Shown here in pieces: positions 21,301 to 36,010 of a stretch of 64,000 nt of DNA. The stretch lies in assembly GCA_037127315.1 (NCBI GenBank), contig JBBBDQ010000442.1:2312001-2376000 (forward strand), in the 5' to 3' direction. The notes under the pieces are model-generated. The model saw only the letters and a program-made list of their open reading frames with translations, made no database searches and was not told where the DNA came from. This DNA is from Ascarosepion bandense (taxonomy: Eukaryota > Mollusca > Cephalopoda > Sepiida > Sepiidae). Numbering within the stretch: position 1 is the stretch's first letter; the number at the start of each line of letters is the position of its first letter. Position numbers and translations under genes: made by a program.

Positions 21301-24300
21301 AATTATGAAACAAATACCATTGGGAAAGCTATAAATCTACCTCTTCTTTTGCAGTTATAGATGAATGAGTAAAACTTATGAAATAAATACCATTGGGAAA
21401 GCTATAAATCTACATTTTCTTTTGCAGTTATAGAGGAATGAGTAAAACTTATGAAACAAATACCATTGGGAAAGCTATAAATCTACCTCTTCTTTTGCAG
21501 TTATAGATTAATGAGTAAAACTCATGAAACAAATACCATGGAGAAAGCTATAAAGAAGAAGTATTCTTTTGCAGTTATAGATTAATGAGTAAAACTTATG
21601 AAACATATATCATTAAAAGCTATAACCACTCTCTTTTGCAGTTATAGATTAATGATAAAACTTATGAAACAAATACTATTGAGAAAGCTATAACCCCACT
21701 TTTCTTTTTGCAGTTAGAGAATAATGAGAAAACTTATGAAACAAATACCATTGAGAAAATAAGGTATAACCATACCTCTTCTTTGCAGTTATAGATTAAT
21801 GAGTAAAACTCATGAAACAAATACCATGGAGAAAGCAGGAAGAAAGAAGTATTCTTTTGCAGTTATAGATTAATGAGTAAAACTTAATAAAATATATATC
21901 ATTGGGAAAGCTATAAATCTACCTTCTTTTGCAGTTATAGATTAATGAGTAAAACTTATGAACACATACCATTGGAGAAAGCTATAACTACCCTTTGCAG
22001 TTATAGTCGAACAGCAAAACCTACGAAACAAATACCATTGAGAAAGCTATAAATCTACCTTCTTTTGCAGTTATAGATTAATGAGTAAAACGCTATAAAG
22101 TAAATACTACTGAGAAATAAATCTACCTCTTCTTTGCAGTTATAGATTAATGAGTAAAACTTATGAAACAAATACCATTGGGAAAGCTATAAATCTACTC
22201 CTTCTTTGCAGTTATAGATTAATGAGTAAACCAGGAAACAACAATTACTGGGAAAGCTATAACCACTCCTCTCTTTCTTTTGCAGTTATAGATTAATGAG
22301 TAAAACTCATGAAACAAATACCATGGAGAAAGCTATAAAGAAGAAGTATTCTTTGCATATATCAATTAATGAGTAAAACTTATGAAACAAATACCATTGG
22401 GAAAGCTATAAATCCTACCTTCTTTTGCAGTTATAGATTAATGAGTAAAACTCATGAAACAAATACCATGGAGAAAGCCATAAAGAAGAAGGCTATTCTT
22501 TGCAGTTATAGATTAATGAGTAAAACTTATGAAACATATATCATTGGGAAAGCTATAAATCTACCTCTTCTTTTGCAGTTATAGATTAATGAGTAAAACT
22601 TATGAAACAAATACCATTGAGAAAGCTATAAATTCACTCCTTCTTCTTTTGCAGTTATAGATTAATGAGTAAAACTTATGAAACAAATACCATTGGGAAA
22701 GCTATATAAATCTACTCTTCCTTTGCAGTTATAGATTAATGAGTAAAACCTAGAAGCAAATACCATTGGAAAGCTATAACTTACCCTTTAAATGTTATAT
22801 AACATTGACCAGAGTAAAATTCTCCATGAAACAAATACCATGGAGAAAAGCTATAAAGAAGAAGTATTTCTTGCAGCTATAGATTAATGAGAAAACTTAA
22901 ACATAGTATATCATTGGGAAAGCTATAAATCTATACCCTATCTTTTGCAGTTAGACAATGACAAAACTCATGAAACAAATACCATTGGGAAAGCCATAAA
23001 TTCACTCCTTCTTGCAGTTATAGATTAATGAGTAAAACTTATGAAACAAATACCATTGGAAAGCTATAAATCTTACCACTTCTTTGCAATATAGAGAATG
23101 AGTAAAACTATGTCAAATACCATTGGGAAAGCTATAAACGTACCTCTTCTTTTGGTAGTTATAGATTAATGAGTAAAACTCACAGAAACAAATACCATGG
23201 AGAAAGCTAGTGCAAAGAGGTATTCTTTTGCAGTTATAGATTAATGAGTAAAACTTATGAAAACATATATCATTGGGAAAGCAGTAAATCTACCTCTTCG
23301 CAGTTATAGGTGAATGAGTAAAACTTATAAAACATACAACTACCTGGGAAAGCTATAAATCTACCTCTTTGCAGTTATAGATGAATGAGCAAAAACTTAT
23401 AAACAAATACCATTGGGAAAAGCTATAACTCACTCTTTCTTTGAAGTTATAGATTAATGAGTAAAACCAGGAACAAATACTATTGGGAAAGCTATAAATC
23501 TACCCTCTTTCTTTTGCAGTTATAGATTAATGAGTAAAACATGAAACAAATACCATTGGGAAAGCTATAAATCTACCTCTTCGTTTGCAGTTACAGATGA
23601 ATGAGTAAAACTTATGAACAAATAATTACTGGGAAAGCTATAAATCTACCTCTTCTTTGCAACAGATTAATGAGTAAAACTTATGAAACAACACTATTGG
23701 GAAAGCTATAAATCTACTCCTTTTTGCAGTTATAGATTAATGAGTAAAACCTATGAAACAAATACCATTGGGAAAGCTATAAATCTACCTCTTCTTTTGC
23801 ATATAGATGAATATAAAACTTATGAAACAAATACCATTGGGAAAGCCATAAATTCACCTCTTTTCTTGCAGTTATAGATTAATGAGTAAAATCATGAAAC
23901 AAATACCATGGAGAAGTTACAGCAGAAGTATTCTTTGCAGTTATAGATTAATGAGTAAAATCAGTGAAATATATATCATTGGGAAAGCTATAAATCTACC
24001 TTTGCAGTCATATCAAATGAGTAAAACTTATGAAACAAATACCATTGAGAAAGCTATAAATCTACTCTTCTTTTTTGCAGTTATAGATTAGTTGTGATAA
24101 AACTTATGAAACAAATACCATTGAGAAAGCTATAAATCTACCTCTTCTTTGCAGTTATAGATTAATGAGTAAAACTTATGAAACAAATAATTATTGGAGA
24201 AAGCTATAAATCTACTCTTCTTTGCAGTTATAGATTAATGAGTAAAACTATGAAACAAATACCATTGGGAAAGCTATAAATCTACCTCTTCTTTGCATAT

Positions 24301-27300
24301 AGAATAATGAGTAAAACTTATGGAAACAATACCATTGGGAAAGCTGATAACCCTTACCTCTTCTTTGCAGTTATAGATTAATGAGTAAAACTCATGAAAC
24401 AAATACCAGGGAGAAAGCTATAAAGAAGAAGTATTCTTTTGCAGTTATAGATTAATATAAACTTATGAAACAAATGCTATTGGGAAAGCTATAAATCTAC
24501 CTCTTCCTTTGCAGTTATAGATTAATGAGTAAACCTAAGAAACAAATACCATTGGGAAAGCTATAAATCTACCTCTTCTTTACAGTTATAGATTAAATGA
24601 GAAAACCTCAAGAAACAAATGCTTTTGAGAAAGCATAAAGAAGAAGTATTCTTTGCAGTTATAGATTAATGAGTAAAATCAAAGTAAAATATATCATTGG
24701 GAAAGCTATAAATCTACCTCTTTCTTTTTGCAGTTATAGATTAATGAGTAAAACTTATGAAACAAATACCATTGGGAAATATAAATCTACCTCTTCTTTG
24801 CAGTTATAGATGAATGAGTAAAACTTATGAAACAAATACCATTAAAAGCTATAAATCTACCTCTTCTTTTGCAGCAGTAGATTAATGAGTAAAAATTATG
24901 AAACAAATACCATTGGAAACAAATCTACCTCTTTCTTTGCAGTTATAGGTTAATGAGTAAAACTTATGAAACATATGCCTATTGGGAAAGCTATAAATCT
25001 ACCCTTTCTTTGCAGTTATAGATTAATCAGTAAAACCTCAGGAAACAAATACCATTTGGGAAAGCTATAACCTGACTTTCTTTTGTGTTATAGATTAATG
25101 AGTAAACTTATGAAACAAGAATATTGGGAAAGTTATAAAATCTACCTCTTTCTTTGCAGTTATAGATGAATGAGTAAAAACTTAAGTGAAACAAATACCA
25201 TTGGGAAAGCTACAAATCTACTCCTCTTTCTTTTGCAATTATAGATTAAGTAGCAAGTAAAACTCATGAAACAAATACCATGGAGAAAGCTATAAAGAAG
25301 AAGTATTCTTTGCAGTTATAGATTAATGAGTAAAACTTATGAAACAAATACCATTGAGAAAAGCTATAAATCTACCTCTTTCTTTTGCAGTTATAGATTA
25401 ATGAGTAAAACTTATGAAACAAATACCATTAGAAAGCATAAATCTACTCCTTCGTATAAAGTAGATTAATGAGTAAAACCAGAAGCAAATACCATTGGGA
25501 AAGCTATAAATCTACCTCTTCTTTTTGCAGTTATAGATTAACGAGTAAAACCTATGAAACAACACCATGGAGAAAGCTATAAAGTTAGAAGTATTCTTTT
25601 GCAGTTATAGATTAATGAGTAAAACTCATGGCTAAAACAAATAAGAAAGCTATAAATCTACCTCTTCCTTTGCAGTTATAGATTAATGAGTAAAACTATG
25701 AAACAAATACCATTGGGAAAGCTATAACTTACCTTCGCAGTTATAGATTATTTAGTAAAACTCATGAAACAAATACCATGGAGAAAGCCATAAAGAAGAA
25801 GTATTCTTTGCAGTTATAGATTAATGAGTAAAACTTATGAAACATATATCATTGGGAAAGCTACATAAATCTACCTCATCTTTTGCAGTTGTAGATTAAT
25901 GAGTAAAACTCATGAAACAACAATATTGGGAAAGCTATAACTCCATTTCTTTGCAGTTACATTAATGAGTAAACTTATGGAAACAAATACCATTGGGAAA
26001 GCCATAAATCTTATTTCACTTCTTTTGCAGTTACAGATAAGAATGAGTAAAAATCATGAAACAAATACCATTGGGAAAGCTATAAATTCACCTCTTCTTT
26101 GGCAGTTATAGATTAATGAGAAAACTCAGAAACAAATACCATGGAGAAAGCTATAAAGAAGAGGTATTCTTTTGCAGTTATAGATTAATGAGTAAAACTT
26201 TCATGAAACATATATCATTAGAAAGCATAAATTCACTTTCTTTTGCAAGTTATAGGTGAATGAGTAAAACTTACAGAAACATACACCAATGGGAAAGCCA
26301 TGTAAAATTCACTTTCTTCTTTGCAGTTACAGATGAATGAGTAAAACTTATAAACAAATAACACTATTGGGAAAGCTATAAATCTACCTCTTCTTTTGAA
26401 GTTATAGATTAATGAGCAAAACTTATGAAACAAATACCATTGGGAAAGCTATAAATCTACCTCTTTCTTTTTGCAGTTATAGATTAATGAGTAAAACCTA
26501 CAGAAACAAAATACCATTGGAAAAGCTATAAATCTACCTCTTCGTTTGCAGTTATAGATGAAAAACTTATGAAACAAATACCATTGGGGAAAGCTACAAA
26601 TTCACTCTTCTTTGCAGTTATAGATTAATGAGTAAAACTTATGAAACAACATTACCATTGGGAAAGCTATAAATCTACCTCTTTTGCAGTTAAGGTATTT
26701 TGAAATGAGTAAAACTTATGAACAAATACCATTGGGAAAGCGATAAATCTACCTCTTTCTTTTTGCACATAGATGAATGAGTAAAACTTATGAAACAAAT
26801 AATACTAGAAAGCTATAAATCTACCTCTTTCTTTGCAGTTATAGATTAATGAGTAAAACCATGAAACAAATACCATGGAGAAAGCTGCAAAGAAGAAGTA
26901 TTCTTTTGCAGTTATAGATTAATGAGTAAAACTTATGAAATATATATCATTGGGAAAGCTATAAATCTACCCTTTCTTTTGCAGTCATAGATTAATGAGT
27001 AAAACTTATGAAACAAATACCATTGAGAAAGCTATAATCACTTTTCCTTTGCAGTTATAGATTAATGAGTAAAACTTATGAAACAAATACCATTAGAAAG
27101 CTATAAATCTACCCTCTTCTTTTGCAGTTATAGATTAATGAAAGAAATTCATAGAAACAAATACCATTGAGAAAGCTATAAATCTACCTCTTCTTTGTAG
27201 TTATAGATTAATGAGTAAAACTTATGAAACAAATGTTCATTGGAAAGCTATAAATCTACCTCTTCTTTTGCAGTTATAGATTAATGAGTAAAACTTATAA

Positions 27301-30300
27301 AATAAACAATTAAGAAAGCTATAAATCTACCTCTTCTTTTGTAGTTATAGATTATAAAACTCATGAAAACAATACTATGGAGAAAGCTATAAAGAAGAAG
27401 TATCTTTTTGTGACAGATTAATGAGTAAAACTTATGAACAAATACCATTGGGAAAGCTATAAATCCACCCCTTCCTTTGCAGTTATAGATGAACAGCAAA
27501 ACTTATAAAACAAATACCATTGGGAAAGTTATAAATCTACCTCTTCTTTACAGTTATAGATTAATGATAAAAACTCACAGAAACAAATAATATGGAGAAA
27601 GCTATAAAGAAGAAGTATTTTGCAGTTATAGATTAATGAGTAAAACTTATGAAAAATATATCATTGGAAAAGCTATAAATCTACCTCTTTGCAGTTATAG
27701 ATTAATGAGTAAAACTTATGAAACAAATACCATTGGGAAAGCTGCAATCCACTTTCTTTTGCAGTTATAGTAGATGAATGAGTAAAACTTATGAAACAAA
27801 TACCATTGGGAAAGCTATAAATCTACCTCTTCTTTGCAGTTATAGATTAATGATAAAACTTTCATGAAACAAATACCATTGGGAAAGCTATAACCACTCT
27901 CTTTTGCAATAGAAATAATGAAGTAAAACTTATAGCATATACCATTGGGAAAGCTATAACTAATTTCTTCTTTTGCAGTTATAGATTAATCAGTAAAACT
28001 TATGAAACAAATACCATTGGGAAAAAGCTATAAATCTACCTCTTTTTGCAGTTATAGATTAATGAGTAAAACTTATGAAACAAACAATGGAAAGTATAAA
28101 TCTACCTCTTCTTTGCAGTTATAGATGAATGAGTAAAACTTATGAAACAAATACCATTGGGAAAGCTACAAATCTACCTCTTCTTTTGCACCACAGATTA
28201 ATAAGTAAAACTCATGAAACAAATACCATGGAGAAAGCTATAAAGAAGAAGTATTCTTTTGCAGTTATAGATTAATGAGTAAAACTTATGAAACAAATAC
28301 CATTGAGAAAGCTATAAATCTACCTCTTCTTTTGCAGTTATAGATTAAATATAAAACTTATAAAACAAATACTATTGGGAAAGCTTAGTAACTACCTCTT
28401 CCTTGCAGTTATAGATTAATGAAAAACTTATGGAAGCAAATACCATTGGGAAAGCTATAAATCTACCTCTTCTTTTGTACAGTTATAGATTAATGAGTAA
28501 AACTCATGAAACAAATACTATGGAGAAAGCTATAAAGAAGAAGTATTCTTTTACACAGATTAATGAGTAAAACTTATGAAGCAAATAATTATTGGGAAAG
28601 CTATAAATCTACTCCTTCTTTGCAGTTATAGATTAATGAGTAAAATTTATGAAACAAATACCATTGGGAAAGTTATAAATCTACCTCTTTCTTTTTGCAG
28701 TTATAGATTAATGAGTAAAACTCAAGAAACAAATACCATGGAGAAAGCTATAAAGAAGAAGTATCTTTTGCAGTTATAGATTAATGAGTAAAACTTATGA
28801 AACATATATCATTGGGAAAGCTTATAAATCTACCTCTATCTTTGCAGTTATAGATTAATGAGTAAAACTCATGAAAATACAAATACCATTGGGAAAGCTA
28901 TAAATCTACCTCTTCTTTGCAGTTATAGATTAATGAGTAAAACTTATGAAAAACAAATACCATTGGGAAAGCTATAAATCTACCACTTTTGCAGTTATAG
29001 ATGAATGAGTAAAACTTATAAAACAAATACCATTGGGAAAGCTATAAATCTACCTCTTCTTTTGCAGTTATAGATTAATGAGTAAAACCTATGAAACAAA
29101 TACCATGGAGAAAGCCATAAAGAAGAGGTATTCTTTTGCAGTTATAGATTAATGAGTAAAACTTATGAAACATATATCATTGGTGCTATAAATCTACTCT
29201 TTAAAATAGGTGAATGAGTAAAACTTATACAAATATATACCAATGGGAAAGCTAAATCTACCTCTTCTTTGCAGTTATATACAGTAAAACTTATGAAACA
29301 AATAATATTGGGAAAGCTATAAATTCACTCTTTCGAAGTTATAGATTAATGAGTAAAACTTATGAAAAAACAAATAATTATTGGGAAAGCTATAAATCTA
29401 CTCTTCTTTTGCAGTTATAGATTAATGAGTAAAACTTAAAACAAATACCACATTGGGAAATATAAATCTACCTCTTCGTTTACAGTTATAGATGAATGAG
29501 TAAAACTTATGAAAACAAATACCATTGGGAAAGCTATAAATCTACCTCTTCTTTTGCAGTTATAGATTAATGAGAAACTTAAGAAACAAATACCATTGGG
29601 AAAGCTATAAATCTACCTCTTTTGCAGTTATAGATTAATGAGCAAAACTTATGAAACAAATACCATTGGGAAAGCTATAAATCCACTCTTTTGCAGTTAT
29701 AGATGAATGAGTAAAACTTATGAAACAAATACCATTAAGGCGCTATAAATTCACTCTTCTTTTAAGTTATAGATTAATGAGTAAAACTCATGAAACAAGG
29801 CTACCATGAGCTATAAAGAAGAAGTATTCTTTTGCAGTTATAGATTAATGAGTAAAACTTATGAAATATATATCATTGGGAAAGCTATAAATCTACCTCT
29901 TTTGTAGTCATAGATCATCGAGTAAAACTTATGAAACAAATACCATTGAGAAAGCTATAAATCTACCTCTTTCTTTGCAGTTATAGATTAATGAGTAAAA
30001 CTTATGAAACAAATACCATTGAGAAAGCTATAAAAATCTACCTCTTCTTTTGCAGTAACAGTAGATTAATGAGTAAAACTTATGAAACAAAGGTCACATT
30101 GAGAAAAGCATATAAATCTACCTCTTCTTTTGCAGTTATAGATTAATGAGTAAAACTTATGAACAAAATGCCATTGGGAAAGCTATAAATCTACCTCTTT
30201 GCAGTTATAGACTATGAGTAAAACTTAAGGAAACAAATACTACTAAAAGCTATAAATCTACCTCTTTCTTGCAGAAATATAGAGATTGAATGAGAAAACT

Positions 30301-33245
30301 CATGAAACAAATACCATGGAGAAAGCTATAAAGAAGAAGTATTCTTTGCAGTTATAGAGATTAATGAGTAAAACTTTATGAAACAAATACCATTGGGAAA
30401 GCTATAAATCTACCTCTTCCTTTGCAGTTATAGATTAATGAGGTAAAACTATGAAACAAATACCATTGGGAAAGCTATAAATCTACCCTTTTCTTTACAG
30501 TTATAGATTAATGAGTAAAACTCATAGAAACAAATACCATGGAGAAAGCAGAAGAAGTATTCTTTGCAGTTATAGATTAATGACAACTTGTAACATATTG
30601 GGAAAGTCATAAATCTACCTCTTCTTTTGCAGTTATAGATTAATGAGTAAAACTGGTAACAACAATTATTGGGAAAGCTGTAAATCTACCTCTTTTTGCA
30701 GTTATAGATTAATGGAGAAACTATATTAAAACAACACCATTGGGAAAGCTAAATCTACCTCTTCCTTTGCAAAGTTATAGATTAATGAGTAAAACTTATG
30801 AAACAAATACCATTGGGAAAGCTATAAATCTACCTCTTCTTTGCAGTTATAGATTAATCCAGTAAAACTTATGAAACAAATACCATTGGGAAAGCTATAA
30901 ATCTACCTCTTCTTTTGCAGTTATAGATTAATGAGCAAAACTTATGAAACAAATACCATTAAAGTTATAAATCTACCTCTTTCTTTTGCAGTTATAGATG
31001 AATGAGTAAAACTTATGAAACAAGCTCACTGGAAAGCCAAAATTCACTCTTTGCAGTTATAGATTATGTCATAAAACCATGAAACAAATACCATGGAGAA
31101 AGCTATAAGAAGAAGTATTCTTTGCAGTTATAGATTAATGAGTAAAACTTATGAAACAAATACCATTGGGAAAGCAAATCACCTCTTCTTTGCAGTTATA
31201 GATGAATGAGTAAAACTTATGAAACATATACCATTGGGAAAGCTAAATCTACCTCTTTGCAGTTATAGATTAATGAGTAAAACTTATGAAACATGTACCA
31301 TTGGGAAAGCTATAAATCTACCTCTTTGCAGTTATAGATTAATGAGTAAAACCTATGAAACAAATACCATTGGGAAAGGTATAAATCTACCTCTTCTTTG
31401 CAGTTATAGATAAATAAGTAAAACTTATGAAACAAATACCATTGGGAAAGCTATAAATCTACCTCTTCTTTGCAGTTATAGATTAATGAATAAAACTTAT
31501 GAAAACAAATACCATTGGGAAGCTATAAATCTACCTCTTCTTTTGCAGTTATAGATTAATGAGTAAAACCTATGAAACAAATACCATTGGGAAAGGTATA
31601 AATCTACCTCTTCTTTGCAGTTATAGATTAATAAGTAAAACTTATGAAACAAATACCATTGGGAAAGCCATAAATCTACCTCCTTTCTTTTGCAGTTATA
31701 GATTAATGAATAAAACTTATGAAACAAATACCATTGGGAAAGCTATAACTACTTTCTTTGCAGTTATAGGTTAATGAGTAAAACTTATGAAACATATACC
31801 ATTGGGAAAGCTATAAATCTACCTCTTCTTTGCAGTTATAGATTAATGAGTAAAACTTATGAAACAAATACCATTGGGAAAGCTATAAATCTACCTCTTT
31901 TGCAGTTATAGATTAATGAGTAAAACTTATGAAACAAATACCATTGGGAAAGCTATAAATCTACCTCTTTCTTTGCAGTTATAGATTAATGAGTAAAACT
32001 TATGAAAACAAATACCATTAGAAAAGCTATAAATCTACCTCTTTCTTTTGCAGTTATAGATTAATGAGTAAACTTATGAAACATATACCATTGGGAAAGC
32101 TATAAATCTACTCTTCTTTGCAGTTATAGGTTAATGAGTAAAACTTATGAAACATATACCATTGGGAAAGCTATAAATCTACCTCTTCTTTTGCAGTTAT
32201 AGATTAATGAGTAAAACTTATGAAACATATACCATTGGGAAAAGCTATAAATCTACCTCTTCTTTTGCAGTTATAGATTAATGAGTAAAACTTATGAAAC
32301 AAATACCATTGGGAAAGCTATAAATCTACCTCTTTCTTTTTGCAGTTATAGATTAATGAGTAAAACTTATGAAACAAATACCATTGGGAAAGCTATAAAT
32401 CTACCTCTTCTTTTGCAGTTATAGATTAATGAGTAAAACTTATGAAACATATACCATTGGGAAAGCTATAAATCTACCTCCTTTCTTTGCAGTTATAGAT
32501 TAATGAGTAAAACTTATGAAACAAATACCATTGGGAAAGCTATAAATCTACCTCTTCTTTTGCAGTTATAGATTAATGAGTAAAACTTATGAAACAAATA
32601 CCATTGGGAAAGCTATAAATCTACCTCTTTCCTTTTGCAGTTATAGATTAATGAGTAAACTTATGAAACAAATACCATTGGGAAAGCTATAAATCTACCT
32701 CTTCTTTTGCAGTTATAGATTAATGAGTAAAACTTATGAAACATATACCATTGGGAAAGCCATAAATCTACCTCTTCTTTGCAGTTATCGGTTAATGAGT
32801 AAAACTTATGCAACATATACCATTGGGAAAGCTATAAATCTACCTCTTCTTTTGCAGTTATACGTTAATGAGTAAAACTTATGAAACAAATACCATTGGG
32901 AAAGCTATAAATCTACCTCTTCTTTTGCAGTTATAGATTAATGAGTAAAACTTATGAAACATATACCATTGGGAAAGCTATAAATCTACCTCTTCTTTTG
33001 CAGTTATAGATTAATGAGTAAAACTTATGAAACAAATACCATTGGAAAAGCTATAAATCTCCCTCTTCTTTTGCAGTTATAGATTAATGAGTAAAACTTA
33101 TGAAACATATACCATTGGGAAAGCTATAAATCTACCTCTTCTTTTGCAGTTATAGATTAATGAGTAAAACTTATGAAACATATACCATTGGGAAAGCTAT
33201 AAATCTACCTCTTCTGCTGCAGTTATAGGTTAATGAGTAAAACTT
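18311..33245. repeat. 73-bp satellite array, about 200 monomers
   Basis: Head-to-tail monomers of about 73 bp. Key phrases are 'cttatgaaacaaatacc', 'attgggaaagctataaatc', 'tacctcttcttttgcag' and 'ttatagattaatgagtaaaa'. A minor monomer type carries 'ctcatg...ccatggagaaag...aagaagaagtattc'. The monomer aligns along its whole length to the interior of the SINE-O family (tatgcgcaaataccc / ttgggaaaggtattaatcc / ctcttccctccagttatggg). Monomers at 18311-21610 and 31750-33245 are clean; between them small indels are frequent. Short 'MSKTYETNTIGKAINLPL' frames are by-products, since 73 is not a multiple of 3. Confidence 0.95.
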
Positions 33246-33249
33246 GTGT

Positions 33250-35870
33250 CACTAAACTATTAACTCAAAAATAGTTCTTACACTCTAAACCTCTTTTGTT
33301 TTATAATTTTATGCATTATAATTAAAATATGAAGCAAAGTGTTGATAAGTTGTAAAAATGAATTAACCAAAATACTTTATCTCTAATATTGAGCATCTTT
33401 ACCCATAAATATAGCATACCATAAAACTATATTTTTATCCTGTGTATGTGTGGGTGAATTTAGGTAGCAAATTTTCTTTTAGACATGTCAGATTAAATAA
33501 ATTGCGAACAATGTGTCTGCTTATTTTTTATATAATCCATTCGTACTCACAGATAGTCTTTCACATATTATAATTGAAAAATGTCATAAAAGAGCTGTAA
33601 TATTGACAGATGTTATTGTCATTCATTTCTCAATGTTCCCAAGTACTTTCAAGATCATCTTTAGCAGAGTAAGTTATGGTAACAAAAAATAATCGCAAAA
33701 CTGTGTTGCTAAAAACTAATGTAATTTTTTTTTCTGCTTCAAATATAATGGTTGACAAATTGCTTAGCATTCATTAGCATGTGAAAATTATCCAAAATGG
33801 AATTTTTTATATGTTGTACTGTCATGGTCATGCATGTGTTAAAGCATGAAAAAATTGTTCTGTTTAGAAACATTTTAGAACGTTAGTATTCATAGCCGAT
33901 TCTATTAATTGATGACTTAAGTTTTTTTAATGAATATTGCCTCAAGAGTCTGTAGTTTGTTTTTGTTATTTTCTTGGTGTAGATATTAGCCTCGAGCATT
34001 TGCCAAAAATTGGTAGGAGGCAGAGGGGTCGGAGCGTTCTCCAGCATTCTTAAGTGCAGGAATCACAGAGGAGGACTTCCAGCATGCAGGGAAGCAAGAA
34101 GCAGAGAGGCAGGAGCTCTGTTCCTGCAAATTTCTGGTGCTTGTTTTGGTTGGGTTCAGTCATTTCTTCTTCTTCCTCTTTTTATTTGAGAGTTGCCTTC
34201 TCGTTAGTTGAGAAAAGTATATAAAGAAAAGTTCAGAGAAAGAGAAAGAGAGACAAAAAGAAAAAGAGGATTAGAGCGAGAAAGAGTTTTAAAGGAAAGC
34301 GTGAATGTTTTATTTTAATTTTAATATTTTTATGTATATTTTTATACTTTTTTTTATTGCAACTCACTACAAGCTCATCCAAACATTTACCATAAAAATA
34401 TTTAATTTATAGAAAAGACACAGGGAGGCAACTTTACAGTGGTGGGAAAATGACTGAAGATGAGACACCAGATCAGGACCAATAATAATGCTGATTCTTT
34501 TGATTCCATCAAGAATCTTTAAATATATAACAGAAGACACAGGTCATATCCGGTTGCAATATTCTGAGCATGAACGAATCTATTAAAGATTCAATATTTG
34601 TCTGAGAAATTTCTTTCGAAATTAGCTCGTAAATTTAAGGATTGATTAACTAGGTTTTGTAAATGTAATGCTTACTGTGATAACAACATCAATAATGTTG
34701 ATTATAAGGATGATAAGCACTTCCGGCCCCACTAAGGAATACTGAGAACAAAATGGATTGAGCAGCAGTTTAAATAAAATAGTTGTTAAGTTTTCCACGT
34801 CTTGTGTCGATTCAGTTTTTCATACAATTTATCTTTCCACTCTATACCAAGGGGAACACTTTTTGCTTAAAGCATAATGAAAATGACATTTATTTACACA
34901 CTGTAGCCTGTGATGTTCTAGGGCGCTTGACCATGTTTACTGAATTGGACTTGTGCCAAATAAAATTGAATTTCCCACAATTTAGACAATTCAGAAGGTT
35001 AGAAAATAAAAATGTCTCATTTGTATAGATAAATAAAAATTCATTTATCGAACAGCATAACATCAGTTTGTATGTATGAAATTATTAAACTGAAAATGTT
35101 CCAAGGGAAATAGTAGTAAAGCGTTAACAGAATTAAGAGTTCGTTTGTTGTAGCAAAATTTGATTTGTGCAGAAAAAGATAAATCTGTTTCACTGTGTGT
35201 ATCAACAAAGCAATAATAAAGTCTTAGTTCCTCTCTTTCTGTTTTGGATAGCAAGTAATGTGAAAAGGAAGAAGGAAAGATAAAGAAAGAATCATGCAAG
35301 AAGGTGAGGGAGTGTGAATATGTGTCACTGGGACAGTTGTGTCTTATCAGCAATTTGAAAAATCTGTTCTTATTTTGTGACTGTGTTGAGTGTTCTCTGC
35401 CTCCTTGTCTCTCTGACTGACCGACCAAAAAACGTGATTAGTAGACAACTCAATCACGTGATCGACTTTGAACACGAACTTACTTTTGGGTGGCAAGAAA
35501 TATGACACAGGTCATTAGAGGTTCAATTTGTTGTTTTCTGTGAGTTTGTAAATCGCTCTCTTTTCATTGGTTAATAAAAATTTAACACAGGCTTGCGCAA
35601 TTTGCCTTGCTGTTTTCTTCAGCTACAGAGCCAACCCTTTTTTCTATTGGTCAAAATATAGATTTCGCATTGGCTCACAAATTTGCAAACAATGAAGAAA
35701 AGAAAGTTATTTTATTTCGTATTCACCATAATATCAACAACTAATTTTCTACTGTCATTCATGACTTAAAAATAAGGAAATACTGAACACCAACAGTGCA
35801 GTAGCCAATAAATGCTTTTATGAAACATAGTCGAATAAAATTTTTTTAAAATTATATTACAAGCATTAAG
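33250..35870. other. no confident gene; GC-richer island at 33960-34300
   Basis: Mostly AT-rich single-copy-looking sequence. 33960-34200 is GC-richer and followed by TATATAAAGAAAAG (about 34219) and purine-rich sequence, which could be a promoter or LTR. A 121-codon minus frame at 35063-35428 has no recognisable domain. Three CCAAT/ATTGG boxes cluster at 35558-35670. Confidence 0.35.
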
Positions 35871-35958
35871 AGTATAGTGGGTTGCTTATCTATTCTTTTA
35901 AAAGTTAATAAGGGGTCTAGTTTATGTAAAATCATTGTAAATTAACTCCCGACGTAAG

Positions 35959-35960
<2 letters not shown>

Positions 35961-36004
<44 letters not shown>
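35961..36004. repeat. (TA)n microsatellite
   Basis: About 22 TA units directly upstream of a SINE head. Confidence 0.95.
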
Positions 36005-36008
<4 letters not shown>

Positions 36009-36010
36009 CA

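Noticed and set aside
22369..31774. Open frames of 60-80 codons in the satellite ('MSKTYETNTIGKAINLPL')
   Set aside because: Translations of the repeated monomer in shifting frames; the 73-bp period prevents any long frame.
18311..33245. CRISPR-like array
   Set aside because: No unique spacers between repeats: the whole 73-bp unit is repeated, and the context is eukaryotic.
35063..35428. 121-codon minus frame as a host gene
   Set aside because: No recognisable domain, low-complexity Ser/Phe/Leu content and no splice or start context strong enough to support it.
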